The notes: generated from the letters alone by a model not told the origin. 64,000 nt of DNA from Aliterella atlantica CENA595 (GCF_000952155.1 NZ_JYON01000015.1:56905-120904), one strand, 5' to 3'; shown: positions 54,393-63,599, counted from the first letter of the stretch. Numbers and translations: made by a program.

Positions 54393-55904
54393 ATGGCAAG
54401 AGATTTACGGGGATTCATCAAACAGCTAGAAGCAAGAGGACAGCTAAAGCGAATTAACGCCTTAGTCGATCCAGACCTAGAAATTGCCGAAATTTCTAAC
54501 CGGATGTTGCAAAAAGGCGGTCCAGGTTTGCTGTTTGAAAACGTTAAAGGTGCAGATTTTCCCATAGCAGTCAACTTGATGGGGACTGTAGAGCGAATTT
54601 GCTGGGCGATGAATATGCAGCAGCCAGAGGAACTAGAAGACTTAGGCAAAAAACTAGGAATGCTGCAACAACCCAAGCCACCCAAGAAAATTGGGCAAGC
54701 GGTAGAGTTTGGCAAAGTATTATTTGACGTAATCAAAGCTAAACCTGGGCGAGACTTTTTCCCTGCTTGTCAGCAAGTAGTAATTCAAGGCGACGATGTA
54801 GACTTAAATCGACTACCTTTAATTCGTCCTTATCCTGGCGATGCAGGTAAGATTATCACCTTGGGATTGGTAATTACCAAAGATTGCGAAACAGGTACGC
54901 CTAATGTTGGCGTATATCGCTTGCAATTGCAATCGCATAACACAATGACCGTTCATTGGCTCTCAGTGCGCGGTGGTGCTAGACATTTACGTAAAGCCGC
55001 AGAAAGAGGCAAAAAATTAGAAATTGCGATCGCATTAGGTGTAGATCCGTTAATTATCATGGCAGCAGCTACACCTATACCTGTAGACCTCTCTGAGTGG
55101 CTGTTTGCAGGGCTGTACGGCGGTTCTGGGGTGAATTTGGCAAAATGTAAGACTGTGGATTTGGAAGTGCCAGCGGACTCGGAATTTGTCTTAGAAGGGA
55201 CGATTACGCCAGGGGAAGTTTTACCTGATGGTCCTTTTGGCGATCACATGGGTTATTACGGAGGCGTGGAAGATTCGCCTTTGATTCGCTTTCACTGTAT
55301 GACGCATCGCCAAAACCCAATCTATTTGACGACATTTAGCGGTCGTCCGCCTAAAGAAGAAGCAATGATGGCGATCGCTCTTAACCGCATATATACTCCT
55401 ATATTGCGCCAGCAAGTATCGGAAATTGTCGATTTCTTCTTGCCAATGGAAGCCCTTAGCTACAAAGCGGCGATTATTTCTATTGACAAAGCTTATCCTG
55501 GTCAAGCTAGACGCGCTGCTTTAGCATTTTGGAGTGCTTTGCCGCAATTTACTTATACTAAGTTTGTGATTGTGGTAGATAAAGACATTAATATCCGCGA
55601 TCCGCGTCAGGTTGTGTGGGCGATAAGCTCCAAAGTAGACCCTACGCGCGATGTATTTATTCTCCCCAATACGCCGTTTGACACTCTAGATTTTGCTAGT
55701 GAAAAGATTGGCTTAGGCGGACGCATGGGAATCGATGCGACAACTAAAATCCCACCGGAAACCGAGCATGATTGGGGTGCAGTATTAGAATCTGACCCTG
55801 ATGTTGCAGCAATGGTAGAAAGACGTTGGCAAGAGTATGGTTTGGCAGATTTGCAGTTAGGAGAAGTTGACCCCAACTTATTCGGCTACGATATGCACAA
55901 ATAA
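54393..55904 (+). CDS. ubiD: UbiD family decarboxylase
   Basis: A prenylated-FMN-dependent decarboxylase of 503 aa. In cyanobacteria UbiD-like enzymes remove the carboxyl group of a prenylated 4-hydroxybenzoate on the route to plastoquinone. Family blocks are MARDLRGFIKQLEARGQLKRI, the cofactor-region QLQSHNTMTVHWLSVRGGARHL, the acidic loop GTITPGEVLPDGPFGDHMG and GIDATTKIPPETEHDW. ATG at 54393. A partner UbiX flavin prenyltransferase is not in the window. An alternative link to the aromatic genes at 17-18 kb is unlikely given distance and length. Confidence 0.93.
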   Translation: MARDLRGFIKQLEARGQLKRINALVDPDLEIAEISNRMLQKGGPGLLFENVKGADFPIAVNLMGTVERICWAMNMQQPEELEDLGKKLGMLQQPKPPKKIGQAVEFGKVLFDVIKAKPGRDFFPACQQVVIQGDDVDLNRLPLIRPYPGDAGKIITLGLVITKDCETGTPNVGVYRLQLQSHNTMTVHWLSVRGGARHLRKAAERGKKLEIAIALGVDPLIIMAAATPIPVDLSEWLFAGLYGGSGVNLAKCKTVDLEVPADSEFVLEGTITPGEVLPDGPFGDHMGYYGGVEDSPLIRFHCMTHRQNPIYLTTFSGRPPKEEAMMAIALNRIYTPILRQQVSEIVDFFLPMEALSYKAAIISIDKAYPGQARRAALAFWSALPQFTYTKFVIVVDKDINIRDPRQVVWAISSKVDPTRDVFILPNTPFDTLDFASEKIGLGGRMGIDATTKIPPETEHDWGAVLESDPDVAAMVERRWQEYGLADLQLGEVDPNLFGYDMHK

Positions 55905-55940
55905 TAATGTTAACTGTTTGGAAATCTCTTAAATTAGCTT

Positions 55941-56267
55941 ATGGCAAGTAAAACCACGAAAGATATCCGCGTTACTGCTACTTCAAGAATATGGTTGTGT
56001 GCTACGGCTATGCTGGCAATTTGCATTCCACTTGTTGCAGTTGCACATAGTGGTGGAGCAATTATTCCTTTAGTGGTGATTGCTGGTGCGGCTATTAGTA
56101 CAGTCGGCGTTTGGGGTGGTTTTAGCGATCGCCTGATGAAATCTTCTTCAGCTAGGACTATTCAAGAAATGGAGCAGCGAATAGCAAATTTAGAAACGAT
56201 TTGTAGCAGCCAAGAATTGGAACTGCATAGCAAGCTCAAACGTTTGGAGTCAAAAGAGCGTATTTAG
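55941..56267 (+). CDS. small two-helix membrane protein with coiled coil
   Basis: An unassigned 108-aa protein. Two helices (residues 17-37 and 40-62: LCATAMLAICIPLVAVAH, GGAIIPLVVIAGAAISTVGV) are followed by a predicted coiled coil (ARTIQEMEQRIANLETICSS, then ELHSKLKRLES). It follows ubiD by 36 bases on the same strand and is probably co-transcribed. The function is not known. Confidence 0.7.
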   Translation: MASKTTKDIRVTATSRIWLCATAMLAICIPLVAVAHSGGAIIPLVVIAGAAISTVGVWGGFSDRLMKSSSARTIQEMEQRIANLETICSSQELELHSKLKRLESKERI

Positions 56268-56312
56268 TTTAGCTAGCTTTTATGCTTTATTAGGATACGC
56301 TTGCAACTTGCC

Positions 56313-56963
56313 ATGAAAAAGCCTCAATCTGTCAAAACTTTAGAAGAACTAGGGCGCGTTCGATTATCTAAAAGCTTTTTCATGCGCGAATTCCTTTACT
56401 CGGAAATTTCTCAAATTGAGGGCGTTAAGAATATTCCTGACGACCCAGAACTTGCGATCGCATCTGGAACAAATCTTTGTGAGAATGTACTTGAACCAAT
56501 TTCTGCTGCTTTAGGCAGAATCAGCATCCGTTCTGGTTATCGTTCTTGCCAAGTAAATGAAATAGGCGCAGAAAATAATAAATATAACTGTGCTAAAAAT
56601 GAAGACAATTATGCCAAACATATCTGGGATGTCAAAGATGCAAACGGCTACATGGGGGCTACAGCCTGCATTATTGTTACTTCGTTTGTTCCTTATTACG
56701 AACGGACAGGAGATTGGACGGCTTTAGCTTGGTGGATTCACGACTTTATTCCTGCCTATGCTGATATGACCTTTTTTCCGAAATATGCTGCTTTTAATAT
56801 TAGCTGGCATGAAAATCCTCATTATCCAAAATATATTTATAGCTATGTGAACAATCCTCATACTGGAAAACTTAAGGGTTATTTAACTAAACAAGGAATG
56901 AGTAACTTTGCTTCTTCACATCAAGAGTTTTATCAAGATTTCCTTGGCGAACTAAAGAATTAG
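56313..56963 (+). CDS. putative M15-like peptidase-fold protein
   Basis: A 216-aa protein with features of the M15/DD-carboxypeptidase (hedgehog-type) fold: ISIRSGYRSCQVNEIGAENN, then AKHIWDVKDANG (His and Asp in the positions of SxHxxGxAxD) and a late ISWHENPHYP with a possible zinc His. The expected SGxH spacing is loose, so catalytic function is uncertain. I use the ATG at 56313 (MKKPQSVKTLEELG); the longer start at 56301 adds four residues. Its end overlaps the end of the M20 gene on the other strand by four bases. Confidence 0.6.
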   Translation: MKKPQSVKTLEELGRVRLSKSFFMREFLYSEISQIEGVKNIPDDPELAIASGTNLCENVLEPISAALGRISIRSGYRSCQVNEIGAENNKYNCAKNEDNYAKHIWDVKDANGYMGATACIIVTSFVPYYERTGDWTALAWWIHDFIPAYADMTFFPKYAAFNISWHENPHYPKYIYSYVNNPHTGKLKGYLTKQGMSNFASSHQEFYQDFLGELKN

Positions 56964-58201
56964 CTATATAGAAGATCCAACTTCAAAAACGTCTGCAGCA
57001 GTACGTTAGCGCCCTCAGTACACTGCTGCGGAGAAGTGTATTCATCTTCAGAATGGCTTAATCCAGCAAAACTAGGGACAAAAATCATCCCCATATCAGT
57101 AAAACGTCCAATTTCTTGAGCATCGTGTCCGGCGCGACTAGGTAGGTAGCTGTAGCTTAATTCTAATTCTTGACAAACTTGAGCGATGCCAGATTGAATT
57201 TTTGGCTCTGCTAGCGTTGGTAATACGTGCAAAGCTTGAGTCATCGTAATTTCTGTTTGAGTTGCTGTAGCAATTTCGGCAAACTGCTGTTGCATCTGTG
57301 CAACTAAATTATCTAAATGAGTTTGCGATAAATCGCGCAAGTCTATTTTGAGTTCGACTTTGCCAGGAACAACGTTTACTGCATTGGGTGAAACGGCGAA
57401 ATACCCCACTGTTGCTACTTGTTCGCCTGGGGTATTTCCTAGTTTATTTACAGCTAATACTATTTGAGATGCTGCAACTAGCGCATCTTTTCTCATGTTC
57501 ATGGGGGTTGTTCCTGCATGATTCATTCTTCCAGTGACAGTGACGGCAAATCTATACTGTCCGACAATACCTTTAACGACACCAATGCGATCGCCTGTAC
57601 TTTCTAACACGCCTCCTTGTTCGACGTGCAATTCTACAAAAGCCGCAATTTCTCCTACTCTACGTTTAGCTGTGGAGATTCTTACCCAATCGCCGCCAAT
57701 TTGTTGCAAACAAGTCTCTATCGCCCTACCATCATTACGGCGATAATATTCTGGATTGGCGATGACGTTACCAGCCATCGCCTTGCAGCCAATTACACTG
57801 CATTCTTCATCTGTAAATACTATTACTTCAATCGGGTGGATTAGCCTTAGAGAGTTTTCGTGCAATACTCGCACTACTTCTATACCTGCTAATACTCCTA
57901 ACACGCCGTCAAAATGACCAGCAACAGGCACAGTATCGATATGAGATCCGGTTGCTAATGCGCCTAAATCCTCTTGCAATCCGGCGTATGTACCGATAAT
58001 ATTTCCCGCTGCATCAATCCGGACAGTCATCCCAGCATCAATCATCCATGACTGCACCAGTTGACGTGCTAGCAAGTCTTCCGGCGTAAAAGCTACTCTA
58101 CTTACGCCACCGTTGGCTAACTTGCCAATTTCCGCTAGTTGAGCAATACTGCGATTGAGGCGATCGCTGTTTACCAAATTTATCGATGTTGTTGCAGTCA
58201 T
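56960..58201 (-). CDS. M20 family amidohydrolase (N-carbamoyl-amino acid / allantoate type)
   Basis: A Zn- or Mn-dependent amidase of 413 aa of the hydantoinase/carbamoylase subfamily, which cleaves N-carbamoyl amino acids, ureidoglycine or allantoate. Metal-binding blocks are GSHIDTVPVAGHFDGVLGVLAG, FTDEECSVIGCKAMAG and LHVEQGGVLESTGDRIGVV, with AGTTPMNMRKDAL in the dimer domain. It is the last gene of a five-gene minus-strand operon, 23 bases after the ABC ATPase gene, so the importer probably supplies its substrate. Which of the possible substrates cannot be told. Confidence 0.88.
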   Translation of the reverse strand: MTATTSINLVNSDRLNRSIAQLAEIGKLANGGVSRVAFTPEDLLARQLVQSWMIDAGMTVRIDAAGNIIGTYAGLQEDLGALATGSHIDTVPVAGHFDGVLGVLAGIEVVRVLHENSLRLIHPIEVIVFTDEECSVIGCKAMAGNVIANPEYYRRNDGRAIETCLQQIGGDWVRISTAKRRVGEIAAFVELHVEQGGVLESTGDRIGVVKGIVGQYRFAVTVTGRMNHAGTTPMNMRKDALVAASQIVLAVNKLGNTPGEQVATVGYFAVSPNAVNVVPGKVELKIDLRDLSQTHLDNLVAQMQQQFAEIATATQTEITMTQALHVLPTLAEPKIQSGIAQVCQELELSYSYLPSRAGHDAQEIGRFTDMGMIFVPSFAGLSHSEDEYTSPQQCTEGANVLLQTFLKLDLLYS

Positions 58202-58224
58202 ACCGCGTTCAAACTACTTAAAAA

Positions 58225-59010
58225 TCAATGTAAAATTTGCGACAAAAACTTTTTGGTTCGTTCTTCTTTAGGATTGTTAAAAAAGTTAGCTGGTGTTGTA
58301 TCTTCTACCAACAGCCCATCTGCTAAAAAGATGACGCGATCGGCAACTTCACGGGCAAAACCAACTTCGTGAGTCACGCAAACCATTGTCATACCCGATC
58401 TAGCCAGACTTCGCATTACATCTAATACTTCCCGTACCATTTCTGGATCGAGTGCTGATGTGGGTTCGTCAAATAACATTACTTTTGGTTGCATAGCCAA
58501 AGCACGAGCGATCGCAACTCGCTGCTGTTGACCTCCTGACAACTGTCCTGGATACTTATTAGCTTGATGAGCAATACCAACTCGTTCTAATAGTTGCATT
58601 GACATATCTTCAGCTTTGGCTTTGGACATCCCGCGCAAATGAATCGGTGCTAGGGTGACATTTTTCAACACGGTGAGATGGGGAAACAAGTTAAATTGTT
58701 GAAACACCATTCCCACCTCTCGCCGCACCATTTCAATATTTTTTAGGTTGTGAGAAATGTGCATCCCGTCAATTTCAATGCTGCCTTTTTGATAGGGTTC
58801 TAGCCCGTTGAAGGTGCGGATAAATGTCGATTTTCCCGAACCAGAAGGTCCCATTAATACAACTACTTCGCCTTTATTAACTGTCAGGCTAACTCCCTTG
58901 AGTACGTGGAAGTTATTGCTGTACCACTTTTCTACATCTTTAGCAACAATGATAGACTCTGAGGCTGTTATAGTATTGCCTCTATCTGCTTTAGGTTGAG
59001 AATAAGTCAT
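58225..59010 (-). CDS. polar amino acid ABC transporter ATP-binding protein
   Basis: The GlnQ-type ATPase of the importer, 261 aa. Walker A is [13 protein letters not shown], the signature is [16 protein letters not shown], and Walker B is [14 protein letters not shown] with a His switch in VTHE. It couples ATP hydrolysis to the two permease subunits. It lies 178 bases after the binding-protein gene, a gap that contains an IS-end-like sequence, and 23 bases before the M20 gene. Confidence 0.95.
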   Translation of the reverse strand: MTYSQPKADRGNTITASESIIVAKDVEKWYSNNFHVLKGVSLTVNKGEVVVLMGPSGSGKSTFIRTFNGLEPYQKGSIEIDGMHISHNLKNIEMVRREVGMVFQQFNLFPHLTVLKNVTLAPIHLRGMSKAKAEDMSMQLLERVGIAHQANKYPGQLSGGQQQRVAIARALAMQPKVMLFDEPTSALDPEMVREVLDVMRSLARSGMTMVCVTHEVGFAREVADRVIFLADGLLVEDTTPANFFNNPKEERTKKFLSQILH

Positions 59011-59078
59011 AATTTATGCTCCCGATTGAAAGTCAAAAGTTAAAAGTCAAAAAGTAGAAATAAAAATGAGGTATATAG

Positions 59079-59096
59079 TAGACTTCTTGCAAAAGT
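59079..59096 (-). repeat. solo copy of an IS5-type inverted-repeat end
   Basis: Eighteen bases, TAGACTTCTTGCAAAAGT, identical (reverse complement) to the end of the IS5-like remnant at 45297-45314. It lies in the gap between the binding-protein and ATPase genes of the ABC operon. No transposase is attached; it may be a leftover end or part of a non-autonomous element. Confidence 0.65.
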
Positions 59097-59188
59097 AGGC
59101 AACGCTCTGTAAATTGGCAATCCTATCCCCCTGTAGTCCCCCTTGTCTCTATAAATCTGTGTATTTACGGGGAGCTTCCTTTTAACTA

Positions 59189-60109
59189 TTAAGAAATAGG
59201 CAAGTCAGTTATTGTTTCTCCAAACCATTTTTGGGAAAGTTGATTGAGTTTTCCCGATTCTCTTAAGTCAGCAACGATCGCATTTACCCGCTGCAATAAA
59301 TCGTCATCACCGCGTCGCACGCCAATGTGACAGGGAGAGTTTTTCATCACGAACTTGTTATCAATCTGTTTTTCTGGATTGTCCCGCATCAACTTAGCTG
59401 CAACTACGTTACCAGTAGCTATGAGTTGAACTTGTCCTGATACCAGTGCTGAAGCTGTCAAACTATTGCTAGCAAATCGTTTTACTGGGAAAGTTCCAGC
59501 CGGAATTTTTGATAGTTCCAAGTCTTCCAGCGAACCTTGAGCAACTCCAACTGTGTGTCCTTTTAAGTCTGCTAGAGACGAAACTTTAATACCAGGTCCC
59601 CCATAGACACCTGAAAAGAACGGAGCATAAGGCGCGGAAAAGTCAATGATTTTGGCTCGTTCCTTATTTTTACCCAAGCTAGAAATTACCATTTCTACTC
59701 GATTTGTTTGCAAAAAAGGAATTCGGTAGTTACCAACTACAGGTACTAGCTCTAACTTGACTCCTAACCCTTTAGCAATTTCACCAGCAACATCAATGTC
59801 GTAACCGTGAAGTTGCATATTTGTCCCTACAGAACCAAACGGCGGAAAGTCATCAGGGACAGCGATTTTTACTTTTCCCTCACTCATAATTTGCTTTAAT
59901 GTTGTGCCTGGATTTGGTACGCCAGGTAAGCTAATAGCAGGCGCAACAGCAGATGTCACCGCCAACGTTTTCACTGAGGAAGATTCGGGCGCAGAACAAG
60001 CAGCAATACTTACTGTCACCGCAAAACTTGCCACAAAAAGAGCCAAAGCTTTCAGTAGTTTTTGCGCTCTTCTAGAGATCCCTTTGTTCCAATCTCGACC
60101 TTTCCTCAT
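59189..60109 (-). CDS. polar amino acid ABC transporter substrate-binding lipoprotein
   Basis: A periplasmic solute-binding protein (SBP_bac_3) of 306 aa. The signal sequence ends in the lipobox IAAC. Mature domain blocks are IAVPDDFPPFGSVGTNMQLHGYDIDVAGEIA-like (residues about 68-98) and VGVAQGSLEDLELSKIPAG, then LRESGKLNQLSQKWFG. I start at MRKGRDWNKG (60109); the extra 12 residues of the longer frame are unlikely. Between it and the ATPase gene is a 178-base gap with short repeats. It is the specificity component; ligand not predictable. Confidence 0.92.
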   Translation of the reverse strand: MRKGRDWNKGISRRAQKLLKALALFVASFAVTVSIAACSAPESSSVKTLAVTSAVAPAISLPGVPNPGTTLKQIMSEGKVKIAVPDDFPPFGSVGTNMQLHGYDIDVAGEIAKGLGVKLELVPVVGNYRIPFLQTNRVEMVISSLGKNKERAKIIDFSAPYAPFFSGVYGGPGIKVSSLADLKGHTVGVAQGSLEDLELSKIPAGTFPVKRFASNSLTASALVSGQVQLIATGNVVAAKLMRDNPEKQIDNKFVMKNSPCHIGVRRGDDDLLQRVNAIVADLRESGKLNQLSQKWFGETITDLPIS

Positions 60110-60154
60110 ACTTTCTTCTTTATAGCTAAATAATGCCCAACACAACTCATACTT

Positions 60155-60808
60155 TTAACTTTTGTATGTCATGCTTCCTTCTAATCTTTGGCTCAGGAGC
60201 GAAAGAGGATAACACAAGCAAAAATAAATTAATCCAGCAATAGAAAATACTAAAAGACTTCGCAAGGTTACATTATTAATCTGCGCTGCCGCCCGTGATA
60301 GTTCAGTAAAACCTATTACAGAAGCCAAAGAAGTTCCTTTAATTACTTGCACTGCGAAGCCCACAGTAGGCGCTATTGAAAGCTTAAGAGCTTGAGGCAA
60401 AATCACTAATCTCAGCTTTTTAAAATACCCAAAACCTAACGCCGAAGCTGCTTCCCATTGTCCTTGCGGGATAGCTGCAATCGAACCGCGCCAGATATCT
60501 GCTAAAAAAGCACTGGTAAAAGCTGTTAAAGCTAATGTTGCTGCTTGCAAGGGCGATAAATTTACTCCGAGCAAAATCGAAAGCCCAAAAAAGGCAAGGA
60601 ATAATTGCAATAACAACGGCGTTCCTTCAAAAAATTCCACATACAGCCAGCTAATAGTTTTGAGCCAACCAATTGGGGAAATTCGCATCAACATGACTAA
60701 AAAGCCAATAATACCACCGCCAATAAAAGCGATCGCAGATAAGATCAGCGTCCATTTGGTTGCTATCAGTAAATTTGTAAAAATAATTGATACAGTAAAT
60801 TCGTCCAT
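60155..60808 (-). CDS. polar amino acid ABC transporter permease 2
   Basis: A 217-aa HisM/GlnP-type permease with about five helices and the EAA loop (AASALGFGYFKKLRLVILPQALKLSIAPTVG, residues 120-150). The N terminus is LIATKWTLILSAIAFIGG. It begins five bases after permease 1 on the same strand, indicating tight co-expression. Two different permeases in one operon predict a heterodimeric channel. Confidence 0.94.
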   Translation of the reverse strand: MDEFTVSIIFTNLLIATKWTLILSAIAFIGGGIIGFLVMLMRISPIGWLKTISWLYVEFFEGTPLLLQLFLAFFGLSILLGVNLSPLQAATLALTAFTSAFLADIWRGSIAAIPQGQWEAASALGFGYFKKLRLVILPQALKLSIAPTVGFAVQVIKGTSLASVIGFTELSRAAAQINNVTLRSLLVFSIAGLIYFCLCYPLSLLSQRLEGSMTYKS

Positions 60809-60813
60809 TTTGA

Positions 60814-61488
60814 CTATCTTCTATACTTGGCAAACTCAAAGTATTTTTTTTCAACAGCGTAAGCCAGTCCTTTGATTAACCAAACGATCGCCAAATAAAT
60901 TAAAGCGATCGTAAAGTAAATTTCAAAGCTGCGAAAAGTCCGCGCATTTAAGTAGTCACCAGCAAATGTCAAATCTTCGGCAGCTATCTGGGATACAACG
61001 CTAGTAAATAGTACCGCCAGAATAATTTGCCCTACTAAAGCTGGATAAATATTTGCTAAAGCTGGAGTCAAGACAATATGACGGAAAACTGATATCGACT
61101 TAAATCCTAGTGCTAAACCTGCTTCAACTTGTCCTTTATGGATGCTTTCTACTCCTGCTCGCACGATTTCTGTAGAATAAGCCCCAAAGTTAACTGCCAA
61201 AGCCAAAGTAGCGGCTTGCTCTGCTGTTAGTTTTAGTCCCAAATTCGGCAAGCCAAAAAAGATAAAAAACAGTTGAATTAAAAACGGAGTATTCCTAATT
61301 GCTTCTACATAAGAAATTGCTAGCCAATTGAGCAAGCGGTTTCCAGAAGTTCTACATACAGCGCCAACAATACCGATAACTAAACCAAAAGCGATCGCAA
61401 TTAGCGACAATCTAATAGTTACAAGCGCTCCATTAATGAATAAGCCAAGATTATCCCCAATAATAGAGAAGTCAAAAGAGTAACCCAT
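60814..61488 (-). CDS. polar amino acid ABC transporter permease 1
   Basis: A 224-aa permease, first gene of the operon. The EAA loop is GLALGFKSISVFRHIVLTPALANIYPALVG. Family start: LFINGALVTIRLSLIAIAFGLVIG, then RNTPFLIQLFFIFFGLP. ATG at 61488. Upstream about 15 bases lie no strong ribosome binding site, and a near-miss NtcA sequence is discussed among the rejected items. Confidence 0.94.
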   Translation of the reverse strand: MGYSFDFSIIGDNLGLFINGALVTIRLSLIAIAFGLVIGIVGAVCRTSGNRLLNWLAISYVEAIRNTPFLIQLFFIFFGLPNLGLKLTAEQAATLALAVNFGAYSTEIVRAGVESIHKGQVEAGLALGFKSISVFRHIVLTPALANIYPALVGQIILAVLFTSVVSQIAAEDLTFAGDYLNARTFRSFEIYFTIALIYLAIVWLIKGLAYAVEKKYFEFAKYRR

Positions 61489-61832
61489 ACATCTGTTCAG
61501 GGCTAAATATAGTCTTGTAAGATTTGAATACTGTATACACTTTTCTCAAGCAAGATTGTGTAGCGCGATACAACATGGAGCCTAGTAGTTGAAACCGCTA
61601 GTCTCTACACAGACGTACTAAGCATATTTGGGGAACTCCAAACGCTCTATAAGTGCAGCGGCAAGCTGCCCATCGCTTAGGAATTCGTATGGATTTTGTT
61701 CAGCGACCGAGCGCATCTGATGCATTGCGATCGAAAAACGATCGCCAACAAAACTTCTAGATCGTCTTTTTGTTATTATATAGTACGATATCGTACTATA
61801 ATAAATAAAAGCCCCAGCAAGAAGTATCGCTG
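61489..61832. other. gap with a perfect palindrome and a short minus-strand frame
   Basis: Between the ABC operon and the glycosyltransferase remnant. It contains the palindrome at 61779-61800 and, on the minus strand, a 35-codon frame (61618-61725, MHQMRSVAEQNPYEFLSDGQ…) that may be a small gene or a fragment. I do not recognise the peptide. Confidence 0.4.
61779..61800. promoter_or_regulatory. 22-bp perfect palindrome, operator-like
   Basis: Perfect dyad with 11-base arms centred on GATATC (arm TATAGTACGAT). Long AT-rich palindromes with GTAC repeats are typical operators of toxin-antitoxin and small repressor genes. It lies 54 bases upstream of the short minus-strand frame at 61618-61725 and inside the 5' edge of a decayed glycosyltransferase. 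Confidence 0.45.
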
Positions 61833-62194
61833 GGATCGAACTCTTGCTGAGTGGCGATTGCTCTATGTGCCGTTAATCTTGCGTCCACACTTGTTTTTTA
61901 AAGGTCTGCGCTTGTTGTTTGGAGATCGGGTGATGTTTTGCCGTCACGGAGATTTTTGGGACTGTGGCGGCTTTAATGAGGCTTTGCCGATTTTAGAAAA
62001 AGCAGATTTGTGTTTAAATCTGGTACGCTGGGGAAAGATTCGCCAAGTGAATCGAATCGTTACTTCTAGCGATCGCCGCGTGGCACATTGGGGTACATTC
62101 AAAGCTACGGGTATATATCTTTAATATTGGTTTGTTGCGGGGTTTGGGCGTTTCGCCGACTTATTTAAAAAAGTTCTACGAAGATATCCGTTAA
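61833..62194 (+). pseudogene. C-terminal remnant of a family 2 glycosyltransferase
   Basis: From about 61840 the frame reads YRWDRTLAEWRLLYV, then GDRVMFCRHGDFWDCGGFNE, LPILEKADLCLNLVRWGKIR and VAHWGTFKAT, the C-terminal half of a GT2-type glycosyltransferase (TIGR04283-like). It then shifts frame and ends GLLRGLGVSPTYLKKFYEDIR at 62194. The N-terminal nucleotide-sugar domain is absent. Truncated and frameshifted. Confidence 0.78.
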
Positions 62195-62262
62195 TTCAAG
62201 CTTAAAAACGAACAAGTTAGAATAAATAGGCGCGAGTTCTTTTTCCGAGTGAGTTAAAAGCT

Positions 62263-63249
62263 TTGCGAACAAAAACTCTCAAACGCATACGGCTAATTAT
62301 CAATCCGGTTTCTGGCGACGACGAGCCTAATTTGCTGAAATTGCCAGAAATTATTGCGGCGATGGAAGCTGAAGGAATTAGAGCCGATATTGCTTTTACA
62401 GACCCCAATAATTCCCCAGCTTTGATTGCCCTTAAAGCGATTGAGGAAAATTACGAATTAGTGGTAGTGGCGGGGGGAGATGGTACAGTAGGCGAAGTTG
62501 CTAAAGGGTTATTGCGATCCCCTGTGACTTTAGGAATTATCCCTGTTGGTACTTACAACAATATTGCGCGTAGTTTGAGCATTCCCACTGATATCGTGAC
62601 AGCTTGTCAGGTAATCGCCAACGGTCAAATCAAAAGTATTGATGTGGGTCAAGCTAATAACGAACATTATTTCTTTGAAGCGGCGGGAGTTGGGTTAGAT
62701 GCGGCGCTTTTTCCCATTGGCGAAGAAATTAAAGGCGGTCGATGGGGACAAATGCTGCAAGCGGTTCGACTCGCCCTAAATTACAAACCGCAACGGCTAA
62801 GAATGGAGTTCGACCGCCCCATAGCGGAAGCCCGCGTACCCCTTTTGAAACGGCGGTTTGTGCGGAAAAAGCCCCTTACTAGGCACGAATTGCGGCTTTC
62901 TGCTTTGCTCGTTGTAATTGCTAATGGATCGTATTACGGTACTGGTTTTACTGTTGCTCCCGATGCTGCGATCGATGATGGCTTGCTCACAATTAGTATT
63001 TTCCGCAACTTTAGCAAATGGCAATTAATGCGTCACTTTTGGTCAATTAGCAAAGGTCAGCGTCAATATAGCCCCAAAATTGAAACTTATCGAGTTGGTG
63101 AAGTAAAATTTACCTCTGATGCTAAAATTCCCGTGCATATTGACGGTCATCCGATTGGAGAATTACCCGTAACTCTCAAAGCCGTTAAGGATATGCTTAA
63201 AGTAATCGTGCCAAAAACTACTGTGATTTTACCTGTCGGTGAAACTTAG
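62263..63249 (+). CDS. YegS/BmrU-type lipid kinase
   Basis: A diacylglycerol/lipid kinase of 328 aa. The N terminus LKRIRLIINPVSGDDEPN and the ATP site VVVAGGDGTVGEVAKGLL with GIIPVGTYNNIARSL define the family. The C-terminal beta domain ends KIPVHIDGHPIGELPVTL. The start is a TTG at 62263 with no clear ribosome binding site; no ATG or GTG is available in the open frame. It lacks the methylglyoxal-synthase-like extension of the kinase at 45723. It probably phosphorylates diacylglycerol or a glycolipid. Confidence 0.87.
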   Translation: MRTKTLKRIRLIINPVSGDDEPNLLKLPEIIAAMEAEGIRADIAFTDPNNSPALIALKAIEENYELVVVAGGDGTVGEVAKGLLRSPVTLGIIPVGTYNNIARSLSIPTDIVTACQVIANGQIKSIDVGQANNEHYFFEAAGVGLDAALFPIGEEIKGGRWGQMLQAVRLALNYKPQRLRMEFDRPIAEARVPLLKRRFVRKKPLTRHELRLSALLVVIANGSYYGTGFTVAPDAAIDDGLLTISIFRNFSKWQLMRHFWSISKGQRQYSPKIETYRVGEVKFTSDAKIPVHIDGHPIGELPVTLKAVKDMLKVIVPKTTVILPVGET

Positions 63250-63443
63250 GGGTTTGAAGGTAGATAATCATTGCAGTTGCGATCTCTGACAGTTTAGATA
63301 TAGAAGTATGAGTCATTTGTTTTAGTATATTGATATTAAAACTTACTTTAAAAATCTGTTAAATAAATTTTAGATAAAGTAGCCTTATATCAACTAATCC
63401 GTCTCTATAAAAGAATAATTTAATAGTCAATAACAGAAGTTTT

Positions 63444-63599
63444 CTATGTTTTGTTATTTTTAGTTTGGTCTATCCAAACTACAAGAAAAATTTGCCCTGA
63501 ACCATTTTTGCACGCGAAAAGACAAGGTTCATCGTAATACTCATAAACCTCAATAATTTCAATATTTCCTAAAATATTCAATTGTAGAGAATTACTCAT
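63444..63599 (-). CDS. short protein, likely truncated DUF6575-like
   Basis: A 51-aa frame starting MSNSLQLNILGNIEIIEVYE and continuing YYDEPCLFACKNGSGQ, FLVVWID. The start of larger cyanobacterial proteins annotated as DUF6575 is similar in my reading, but this one stops after about 50 residues, so it may be shortened. Its ATG overlaps the upstream stop by four bases (ATGA), indicating translational coupling with the zinc-ribbon-like gene. Function unknown. Confidence 0.5.
   Translation of the reverse strand: MSNSLQLNILGNIEIIEVYEYYDEPCLFACKNGSGQIFLVVWIDQTKNNKT

Noticed and set aside
61517..61531. Possible NtcA nitrogen-control site before the ABC operon
   Set aside because: The spacing is GTA-N9-TAC rather than GTA-N8-TAC, and the nearest -10-like hexamer is only about five bases away instead of about 22.
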